Source of the DNA: Acestrorhynchus altus
Taxonomy: Eukaryota; Chordata; Actinopteri; Characiformes; Acestrorhynchidae
NCBI GenBank assembly: GCA_034509495.1
Contig: CM067507.1
Span: forward strand, 10,402,997 to 10,466,996
Reading direction: 5' to 3'
DNA length: 64,000 nucleotides
Shown here one piece after another: positions 37,501-49,500 of this stretch. The notes beneath the pieces were generated by a model. The model worked only from the letters and a program-made list of their open reading frames with translations, did not search any database and had not been told where the DNA came from. The stretch's first letter is position 1, and every line of letters begins with the position of its first letter. The translations under genes and the position numbers were made by a program.

Positions 37501-40500
37501 ACTTACATACAGAGTTGGGAAACAAAGTACAAACAAAAACAAGCTATGCTCACATACAAGGTAGTTAACAAAAGGACTGACAAAGACAGAATGAGAAAGG
37601 GTCTTAAATACAGCATGACATTGATCACACCTGGGACATGATAACAAGGGGGCAGGGTTACAAATCAGACACAGATAGGAATGGGTGGATCAAGGGAGGA
37701 GACAGAACCAAAACAAACAGAGACTAGAACACAACAAGAAGACAGAGATGAACAGGACTGACAAAGGGCAGACATGACAGTAGCCCACCCCCACACCCCT
37801 CCCGACATGCAACTCTGGGGCGCGTATAACTCCCCAGAGCTGATGAAAGAGAGGGACCTGAAACCAAACAGATCAGACAGACAGGACAAGATACTGAGAG
37901 GTGACCTACTGGATTGGGAACAAAGAGACAGGACTGGTGACATGACAGGAGATATATTAGATGAACATGGAGACCGGGAAACTTGACCTGCAAGATGGGA
38001 CTGGAGACACACATGATGAGACAGGAAACTGAACTTGGGGAAAAGGAGACTGGACTTGGGGAAGAGGAGACACGGGAAATGAAAACGGAGAATGAACAGA
38101 ACACTGGACATGACGTATTTGGGGACCATGGGGCTGCACAGAAGACAAAGATGGGACTGAAGACTGGATAAAGGTTGGGATCAAACCGAATTTGAGACAT
38201 GACTGGAGGAGACACAGACAGAACTGGGTACTGGATACAAGATGAGACAGGAGTGGTTACAGGGACAGGGATAAATTCACAGATGGACAAACACAAAAAC
38301 AGGGACGGGGATGACACAACCAGACATTGGAACAGGGACTGGAACAAACACAGGAACTAAAATGGGAAGAAATATGGGTACTAACACTGAACTAAACTGA
38401 GGCATGGACAAAGGTTGAAATAAGGGTACAGACTTGGACATTGGCTGAGACGTGGAAAATAGAAGTAGAAGTGGACAATGGTATGGGCCCAGATCTGGCA
38501 AAAATCCCAATAGTCCATGAAGCCAGACCATGCCCAGTTCTAGATGCAGCTGCAGTTTGGTTTAGTCTCTGTGCTGGCCTCCTTGATGCCTCGGGCTGAG
38601 GTGCAGACATGGTCCTAGATGTAGACTCACCTAGCATGTGTGTTTTTGGGAGGCTTGAGGAAACTGAAGCTGTCAATGAGAATTCTGCACCTCTCAGCAG
38701 GTATTTTGGCCCACTGCTCATGAGCAAACTGATTTAGTTATCTCAGGTTTGAAGGGTGCCTTTTCTGGACTGCATGTTTCAGCTCCTTCCAAATCCGAAG
38801 ATAGGATTAAGGTCAGGGCTCATAGAAGGCCACTTCAGAATGTCCAATGTTTTCCTCTTTGCCATTCTTGGGTGATTTTAACTCTGTTTTCTGTTGCAAG
38901 ACCCATGACCTGCAACTGACACCAAGTTTTCTGACACTGGGCAGCACATTTCATCTCTTGATAGTCTTAAGATTTCATTGTACCCTGTACAGATTCAAGA
39001 CACCCTGTTCCAGATGCAGCAAAGCAGTCCAAGAATATAACAGAGCCTCCTCATTGTTTCACAGTAGGGACAGTGTTCTTTTCTTCATATGCTTGATTTT
39101 TCCATCTGTTAACATAGAGCTGATGTGCCTTGCCAAAAGTTCAATTTTTCTCTCATCTGTCCATAACACATTCTCCCAGAAGCTTTGTGGCTTGTAAACA
39201 TGTACTTTGGCAAATTCCAGTCTGGATTTTTTATGATTTCTTTTCAACAAGGGTGTCCTCTTTGGTCGTCTCCCAAGTCCACTTTGGCTCAAACAGTGAT
39301 GGATGTTGCAATCTGACACTGATGTTCCTTGAGCTTGATGTTCATCTTTAATCTCTTTAGAAGTTTTTCTGAGCTCTTTTGTTACCAGGCGTATTCTCCG
39401 TCTCTTTGATTTGTCATCGGTTTTCCTCCTGCGGCCACGTGCAGGGAGGTTGGCAACAGTCCCATGGATCTTCAATTTCTGTGCAACTGTAGTCACAGGA
39501 AGATCAAGCTGCTTGGAGATGGTCTTTCATTAACCAAGGGGTACCACCAATTTTGTGCACGTGTGTAAATTAGTCGTTGTTCTCTTTAATAAGCTTGCGT
39601 GCTCCCTCCAATCATGAGGTTGGCATCACTTGTGCCTTCCAAATAGCTTTTATCAAAACTATGCATTCACCCTAATTGATGTTGCTCTGTTCAGATGTAG
39701 GCAACATAGCAAGGAAGGTCTAACCCAGTTAGTATAGCCTACTGTACTTTCACCACCTGTGAATGTAGGTTGTCTAAAGGTGAACTAATAAAATTAAGAC
39801 TAACACAACTTTGTGAATACTGATTTCCGGTTTGTGTACTCCACCTACAGTGAGGAAGTGTAATTTAAGGTTTAAGCCTCCTCTCAAGAAGGACACACTT
39901 TACAAGCTGGGAGATCCCAAACTGTCACTGAATATGAAACGTGAACGTGGTTTTGTACAAATTTGACTTGCAAGTGTTGTCCAGCTCACTTTTCTAAAGT
40001 TACATAGTGCAATTAGCAGCGTTCTGGGCACAGAGTAGCAACAATAGCGACACTGTTCTCCCTATTACAGGTCATTGGAGATCAACGATTTTGAAGCTGT
40101 TATTTTAAGGTAAAAATGATACATAGTGTTACTTTAAAGTAACAATGTGAACTGCCATGCTTGGCCTGAAAATTATGGTTTTATGGTTTATGGTTTTTGG
40201 TTTGTCTCTGTTTCAGGATGATGAAGACCAATTTAACATCTCCTTCACAAGCATGGAGCCAACAGCCATACAGCAGCTTTTTAGAACAGATGCATCCAAG
40301 ATCAGTCCAACCAGCAGCTCCAGTCCCTCTCGGCTTGATATGGACACCACACCCCAGTTTTCACAGCCAGGTAGCCCACTATGGAAAATATATTACATAG
40401 TCTGCATTTCTCCATTTATTCACTACTGAATGAGTATCATGGACATAGTTGAATCAACACTAAAGCAATGTCTAATCTAATGTTATCAATTTAATGATTC

Positions 40501-43500
40501 ATAATTTCAATTCCACAACCATTTAACATTAAATATTATTTCGTTGTTATTTCAGTGTTGAAGCAACAATTGAAATAATTCAGTCACATTTCAACATTGA
40601 AGCTGTGTCATATGGCAGCTGGGTAATTGCATTGTACATTTAAAATAAGACTTCACTGGAGATCATTTATTTATCAGCTGTTTTGTAATACTAGCCTTCA
40701 TAATGCTGATATTGCAGAAAGCTGCGAATTAGCAAATGTTTTACTGTGAATGTCCTGCCTAACCATGAATAAAGAGTGTGTGGGTGTTTGGACAAATCAA
40801 GGAACTCACATGATCCAACAAATATTAACCATTTTAGTGATAGTAATTAAAGAGTAGTTTTTCACATTAACAGTAACATTGTTTTACCCCTACATCCCTG
40901 ATTGTACTTAAATATGCCACTGAAAAACATTGAAAAAAAAAATTATATATATATATATATAATTGCGCAGTGAGGATAAATAGCCTATTCATTCATGTAT
41001 ACAATGTGTATATCTTTCAGTACAAACCTTAGTTGTGTCTGTCAGAAGCAATGGTGAAGTTACACTACCTGAGAACACTGTAGAACTCACTGCCTCGGTC
41101 AGTCCAGAGACTGAAACAGGTAATGCTTTTCTCTTGTACAAACAGGAGTCACTTTTAAATTCCTTATTCAATCACAATAAAATGTTTGGTGGCACAACAT
41201 TCATGGTTTTATGTCCCAGAGACCCCTTACACATATGAATGGACTTTGGTCAGCTCTCCAAATGAACAGCAGGCACAGATGGAGGGGAAGTACAGCAGGA
41301 CTGTCAAAATATTTGATGTGAGTTGTCACTGGATGTCTGCATGCAGAACTTAATTTATACTTGGTGGAAGTGGTTGGCATTTTGACCGTAAAGAACTCCT
41401 CTATGTCTTTTCTAGCTTTCTGCAGGCATATACACTGTCAGAGTAAGTGTGACAGGGATGGATGCCTATGGCGAAAGTGTTGGAAACTTCACAGTGTACC
41501 CAGGTAAACTCTGCATCATATTTAATATTTCACAGTCTTTCTTGCAGTCCTTTATCACATGACAGTCCCATACAGCTGAACTTGCCTGATTTTACAGAAG
41601 TGAGGCAGAAAATCCCCCCCAAATCAGTCGCTCTGCCAAAGCACCAGGATGTTTCTCTCTCAGCTGGGTCCATCATTTTCATTAATGGCAGTCGTATGTT
41701 CCTCTTTGTTGTTGTTGTTGTTGTTGTTTTTTATAGATAGAATTAGGGCTGTCATGAGTTTAAAATAAAGTTCAAGTCAAGTTCTCTAATAATAATATTT
41801 CATTATGATTATAATTTGATTTAAATCCATACTCTTTTGCTGCACTAAATGGTACCATATGGATGATCACAGCAATTACCTATGACCTGATTTGATTTGA
41901 CCTTTTCAAAACAAAATATTCAGTCAAGAAATTGTTCAGTAAATAATGCAGCCTTAAAAAAGAAAAAATACAACAGAAGCAGTTTTGATACTGATCAGAT
42001 TCATTTTTTAGAGAGCTCAGATGATACAGGTATTGTGAGTTACCTGTGGGAACAAGTTGGTGGACCTCTGTGGAAAAACGAAACCTCCATGGACACCCCT
42101 GTACTCTGCCTGCAAAATGTCTCTCCTGGAGAATACACCTTCAAGTAGGAACAAAGAGCTTCTGTTTACTTCAACACCAAATCCATCCACATGACAGATA
42201 CATTTACTAACTGTTATTCTACCAGGTAGAAACTTTATCAGGGTAATTTGAGTTGCCCCATACTCAGCCTTATTAATCAGTTTCTATATGGAACAACAAT
42301 TCAGATCGTTAATATGTCAGGAATGAAAGTGGGAACAGTTGACAACAGCACATTGTGTGATTCAGTATATTAATAATTTCTTACTTAATGCCATGTGTAT
42401 AGAATTTTGTTTTATATAAAGAAAACTAATCTTGTTTTAACCTGTAACAAATTATTTTGGTCAGATTTTTGTCATTTTAAGAACAATGCAGACATATTGA
42501 TTCTAGTCAGATAAAATCAATAACTTTACATCAGGCCTCTCATGCTGTTTCCTGCTATTTTTCCACAAAATCATTTAAACAATTAATTTACTCCCTGGCA
42601 ACGGCTTCTTCCTTTGAGGCTGGTTTAATTTGGACTGGCCTGATTAGCACACAGGCCCTTAGTGTTCTGTCCTCATTTGTTGTCCTGATTCAGGCTGACG
42701 GTGACTGATCCTGAAGGGCTAACTGACTCCAACACTGCTACAGTGACAGTCAGCAGTGCAAAAGACAATCCCCCAGTGGCTAGAGCAGGCACTGACCAGG
42801 TCATCAGACTGCCACTAAATCATCTCATTCTGTGGGCCAATCAGAGCACAGATGACCATGACATTATTAGCTACCTGTGGACTCTGCATCCCAGCAGCTT
42901 GGCCAAAGCAGCGACCATGGAGGTAACAAAATATACACTGTATGGACAAAAGTGTTAGGACACCCTTGGATTTTCTAATTTCTTACAAAATAAAGGGTAT
43001 TAAAAGGTTATCTTGCTTTTGTTGGAGTAATTCCATTTGGAACATTGCTCTAAGGATTAAATTGCATTCAGTGACAAGCATTATTGATATCAGGATGTTG
43101 GGTGATCACTACCCCACCTCATTCAAACCTGCCCAACTCATCTCAAGAGTATTGGATAGAACTCCAGCAGCACTGCTGTGTCTGATCCATTCGTACCAGT
43201 GCAACACACACTTACAAACCACAACCAAATCAGTGTCACTGCAATGCTGGATGATATACCACCCCCAAAAAAAGACCCTATGGGGTCTTGAAGAACAGTG
43301 TAAAATGGGGCTAACTAAGTATGCCAAGAACAGATAGACTACAGTCTTTAATTATAGAACTACAAAGAGCTCCTGTATGAAGAATGGAGCTGATGAACTG
43401 GAAAATAAGTTTAGAAACAAGGAGGTGGGCACAGTAACTTTGTTGTATGTATGTGTTTATATATTTTCTGTCTTCTTAGGGTGTAAGATCTCCAGCTCTG

Positions 43501-46500
43501 CAGCTGTCAGACCTCCAGGTGGGTCAGTACTCCTTCCAGCTCACTGTCACTGACTCCAGTGGTCAGCAGGACTCAGACACATTGTTACTCACTGTGCTTC
43601 CCGGTATGTATACACTGATGGGTATTAAAAGTTCCATTTGTTTAAAAAATGTCCCAAACTAAATTGTATTTTTGTTAAGGTACCATTTCCTTTACATTTC
43701 CTTTGCACATTTATGTTGGTCTGCCCATCATGAAAAAAAACATTTAAAACAAAATAAATAAAAACTGTGGTTGTACACTTTTTGAGATATATATATATAT
43801 ATATCACCCATTATTCATTGCAGAACCTCTCAAGCTCCATCAGGTTCGATGGGGAGTGTCAGTGCACAGGCATTTTGAGATTTCTCCATAGTTGTTCAGT
43901 TGGGTTCAGGTCTGGGCTCTGGCCACTCAAGAACAGAGTTGTCCCAAACCCCTTTATTACCTTGACTGTATGCTTAGGGTCTTTGATTCTGAGGTTCAGA
44001 GTGATCTAGAGCAGGTTATCATGAAGGATGTCTGTGATTGTACAGTACTGCATTCATCATTCCCTCTACTCTTGACTAGTCTCCCAGTTCCTGCTGCTGT
44101 AAAACATCCCCACAGCATGATGCTGCCACCACCATTCTTCACTGTCAGGATGGTAAAGTGAACTGTAACTGACAGCTAGCTTCCTCCAGACATTAAACTA
44201 GGTGTTTAGGCCAAAGAGTTCTTTTTGTTTCTCATGGCCTGAGAGTCCTTCAGGTGCCATTTGGAAAATTCCAAGTAGGCCTATTACTGAGGAGTGGCTT
44301 CTGTCTGGTCACGCTACCATACAGGCCTGATTGTTGTAATACTGCAGAAATGGTTACCCTTCTGGAAAATTCTCCTCTCTCCACACAGCAATGCTGGAGC
44401 TCTGTCAGAGTGGCCCTCTGGTTCTTGGTCACCTCTTCTACCCTGATCACTCTGAAAATGATGGAGTGCCACTGTGCTCTTTGGGACTTTAAATGCCGAT
44501 TTAAATGCAGATTTTTTTCTATACTGTTCCCTAGATCTATTCTGCCTCAGATGTATACAGACAATTCATTGCTCATGACTTCATGGCTTGGTTTATGTTC
44601 TAGATTTTATATCCACAGGTATATGCCTTTCCAAATCAATCAAGGTGCCAAAACATGGATAATCAATGGAAACAGGATGAACCTGAGCTCAATTTTCACA
44701 GCGAAGGCTGTGAATACTTATATACATGTGTATTATTTTGGTTTTTACTTTTAACAAATGTGCTTATATTTTAAAGCATCCTTTGTTGTCATTATGGGTT
44801 ATTCTGTGTAGAATTTTGAGGGAAAATGAATTTAGTCCACTGTAATGTAATAACATTTGAAACACTGAATACCTTCCAGATGCACTGTATACAGGGACCA
44901 AATTGCATTACATCAAATCAGATGTTGTAGACATAAAAATGACACACATTCCAAATTGTTTCTCAGAGAACAGAGCTCCTGTAGCTGTAGCAGGACCAGA
45001 CATACAGCTGCTTCTCCCAGCCAGCAGCATCAGACTAAATGGCACTGATAGCACAGATGACCAGGCCATTACCAACTACCAGTGGGAAATTCTCAGGTAC
45101 TAGCTCACACTCACTCAATGCTTCCACAGAATGCATCTATTCAGTATATCCTTATGGTGAGTTCATGAATAATTTGGTGAACTCTGCCCTGATTGGTTAT
45201 TTTCCACTGAGCCATTGTCATGGCTTTGTTTTTAAGGTTTTATTAAAAACATTGATATTTTATATAATTATTTGTTTGTAATTTTGTAATCCAATTCTGC
45301 TGTGCTTCTGTCAGCACAGTGTGCAGTTTGTTACTCCTTTATAAGATTAGTTGTTAAACTAGCAAAATAACAAAAGCACCAGATTCTCATATTGTGTATG
45401 TTACAATGTTGCTACTGGTTCAAGTTCTTTCTGGGATCTTACATATTAATGAATCAAGATTGTTAACAGTTTAGTTTTCAATTTGCTTGGATTTTGGAAT
45501 TTACTCTCAAAGTAAATACAGTTTTCCATTCTGTGGCACCTTTCTTTAGAGAACTGAAAGGGAATGTTTTATGAAGAACTCCTTTTGGAGTTTTATTAAG
45601 AAAACGTTTGTAAAGAAACTTAAAATACTAAGAAGTTCAGAACAATGGACCTTAATTCATCATTGTATTCCTAAGATTTTCTCAAATTTGTTCTTGGAAA
45701 AAGTGTATGTCAGACTCATGATGGGGTTATTAACTTCAGAATTGTTCACACCTACTCATGATTAAAACAATTGATTTAAAAATTGCATTAAAGCCCAAAT
45801 AATGTTAGCGTCAGAATCTTTGTCATTACTGTCTAAGCAATGAAGAAATTTCTTCCTAAGATCAGTTGGCCAATAATGCCAACCTAATGAACATTTCTCA
45901 TATATTCTCTTAGAATAAGACACTGCATCACTTTTTTATGTAGGCTATTTGTTGTGTGGTCTTTTCTGCTGCATTTTATAATTCAGCATAAATAATGCTT
46001 GACATATTTTTCCAATTTAATTTAATTTCAGTTAAACCTGAGACAGTGGGAATTGGAAGTGAAATTGGGAACAACAGGGACACATTCTCCTGGGAAAATA
46101 TGAGAATTGTAACAAAACAATCTTTTACTCCTGTTAAATTAGATGTTAATTATAGTAATTCAGCTACTTAAACTTTCAGAGTCTTATTAGCTGAACTCTT
46201 AAAGTCATGTTAATGTGTGAATTCAAGAAAGAATAAAACATCTTTAGTGAATCCAGTTCCAGGACTGAGTTCACTGCTTTGTATTTTCTTGTAGCAGTAG
46301 TTTGGAAATGATTTCACAGCAGTGTATAGTCAGCTACAGAATACAATTGTTATGAAATGGTTTAGCACAACTGTTGTTCTCATGTCTGATTGTGAAGTGG
46401 TCCTCCTGGCTCAAAGCTAATGGATGCCAATAAGGCTGTTGCCATGGTGACGGGCCTCAGAGCTGGGAATCACAAATTTAAGCTGACTGTGCAGGACCAG

Positions 46501-49500
46501 CAGGGGGCGGCAGACAGTGCTGTGCTCACCGTCACAGTAACTGAAGGTGAGAGCATGCATCTTCACACTGCTAAATGACTTGCTCAGCAGCAGCATGAAT
46601 GTCTTTGTCTTGCTCTTGTAAATTAAATGTTAATTTTACACTTAATGCCACTCTTTCGTCTGTCCTGTACCTTATGTATTGTTTGCTTTTGTTGTCCCAC
46701 AGCTAGGAGCCTGCCTCTCATAGCCCATGCCAGTGGCAGCCATACAGTCACTTTACCCAACAACTCACTAGTGCTGAGGGGCTCAGTATCTAACTGTGGC
46801 TCTTCTAACGTGTCCTTCCTGTGGATCAGAGATGAGCAGAGTCCAGCTGCAGGGGTGAGTACTCTTACTGTTTCTAATGCTTGTGTCTCTGATGCAGGTG
46901 GAAATCGAGGGCTGCAGTCCAGCAGAGTTTGCTGAATTCCATGAACACACCAACTGAACCTGGCAATTCATTGGTGATCTGCATCAGGTGCAGGATAAGC
47001 ACAAAACTGTGTAGGAATCTGGCCCTCCAGAACTTGAGTTTTCCCATCCCTGCCCTTACATTCCTCCTTCCTTCTGTCTACCCTCAGGACATTCTGTATG
47101 ATTCAGATCATGAGGCCTCCCTCTACCTGGCTAACCTGGTAGAGGGCACTTACTTGTTCCGACTGCGGGTTACTGATGCTCAGGGCCGCTCTAACACTGC
47201 AACAGCAACTGTGGAAGTGCGCCCTGGTAGGTTTTTTCATATTGTACATTCTTTTGAAAAAAGCTCTTTGCAGAATATTAAAAAAATTATTTTAGTATTT
47301 CATCCCAAACCAGGGCTGTAAAAAAAACACACACACACATATACATATATATACAACGCCAATTCCAATGAAGTTGAGTCATTATGTAAAACATAAACAG
47401 AATACAATGATTTGCAAATCCTTTTCATCCTATATTCAATTGAATACACTACAAAGACAAGATATGTAATGTTCAAACAGATAAACCTTTGTTGTTTTTT
47501 GCAAATATTCACTCATTTTGAATTTGATGCCTGTAACAGGGGCATGTTTACAAGTGTTACATCACTTTTCCTTTTAACAACAATCAATAAGCGTTTGGGA
47601 ACTGAGGATACTAATTGATGAAGCATTGTTGGAGAAATTCTTTCTTACCGTTGGACTATTTGCTCACAAAGTGGTTAACATTGCCAAATTCAAATTCAAA
47701 ATGGGATACGAATATTTGCAAAAAAAACCAATAAAGTTAATCCGTTTGAACATTGAACATCTTCACTTTGTAGTGTATTCAAGTGTTCAAAAATTCATAC
47801 ATTTCTTACAATTCTTGTTGCAGGTCTAAAATCAGTCTAGACTAGGTTAGGCTAGGCTATGCAGTGTGGCTGTGATCTATTACAATGACTTTTAAAGCTA
47901 AGCTTGTTATTTTTTTCATGCGCCAGCCATAAAAGATTCTGAAAATTCTGAGGCTTGTAAAAAAGCTTGTAAAATCAACCTTAGGCATTCTTAATATTAA
48001 TATGTTAATGAACAATGCAAATACCCAATACATGTATTCTTTGGTGCATTTAACTAGCATGTTTGCACTGTTAAAGTAGCAATTTCATTGTGTTAACAGT
48101 CATTATACATTGAAGTAGCCTATATGTAACTGAATTTTTGAGACAAGCCAATTTGATTGGTTTAGATTTAAATGTTTTAGTGCATACAAATGTTGATTCA
48201 GTCATACAGTTTGTGTTTGTGTGTGTGTGTGTACAGACCTGCGTGAACGTGAGGAGGTGGAGTTGGAGCTGCAGGTAGCTGTAGCTCAGGTGAGTCAGCA
48301 ACAGAAAGACACGGTGATAAGGCAGCTGGCTGCACTGCTGCATGTGCTAGATGCCGACATCGCTCTGAAAGGTCTGCATGGTCAGTCTGATATCAGGTAG
48401 AGTTAACAAACCCTGCATTTCTATTAATTATTTAAGTAATCAATAGTTTATCATCACACTAATGTGTGTGTCTGGATGCATGTGTCTGGTTGAACAGCAC
48501 GGTATTCAGGTTCTCAGTTCAGGGTCCTGACGGGACAATCCCTGGCCCAAAACTGGCTCGTCTTTTGAGGTTTCAGCTATTGAAGGAGAAAACAGATTTT
48601 TTACTCTTCAAGGTCCTCAGAGTGGACACAGTCAGTGAGTGACAGGGATTTCATCACTTCTTCACTTGAATTGTTATCTTTTGATTCAGTCTAAACTTGG
48701 GCCTCACACAAAAACACTTTTTACCAGTGTGTTTACTGCTGTGTTCTGGACGTGGTCAGTGTGACCCCATCACTAGAAGCTGTTTGTGTGATCCACTGTG
48801 GATGGAAAACCCCTTTCGCCACTTCCTTGATGACAATGAGAGCAACTGTGGTAAGTGGCTTGGTAGGCATCATACTTATACCAGTTAATCCAATATCTGA
48901 GGTTCAGAGACTTGTGTCTCAATAAAATCAGACTTCAGAGTAATTATGATGTGAAGATACACAGTGAAATCAAATTTACCCTTTAATTTGACCTGAATTC
49001 TGCTTTTATAACTATTATAAATGCAGTCTGTCACAACTATAGACAAACACACTCAACCCACATACAGGTCATGTCAGTACTGTTCATGTCTTTTATTGAG
49101 CACATTGTTTAAACATCAACAGTGCAGGCTAATAAACTGAACATTTTTTGTAATAATGTTATCTCTCTTTAGCAGCAATAAACACCAAACATTTCCTGTA
49201 GCTGCAAATAAGGCAATATTAAGAAGGAACTTTGGATTGTTCCTCCCTGCAAATGTACTTTAGTTCAGTGTTTCCCCACCCTGTTCCTGGAGGCACACCA
49301 GCCCCACATACCTGATCCAACTAATTAGCTCATCAACAAGCCCTTCGGAGTTGCAGGGGGTGTGTTAAAGCTAAAACGTGCAGGGCGAGTGTGCCTCCAG
49401 GAGCAGGGTTGGGAAACACTGCTTTGGTTCATCACTGTTTTTGGAATGCCTTGTGTGCGCAGCCTTTTCCAGATCACAGCAACATAATAAGGTTAAGGTC

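Noticed and set aside
37665..38347. Minus-strand frames of 154 and 207 codons
   Set aside because: They lie in an LTR end and its internal short repeats, in two overlapping frames, with no domain or splice support.
46627..46935. A 102-codon frame treated as a gene of its own
   Set aside because: It is the kiaa0319 exon 46703-46854 read into its introns.
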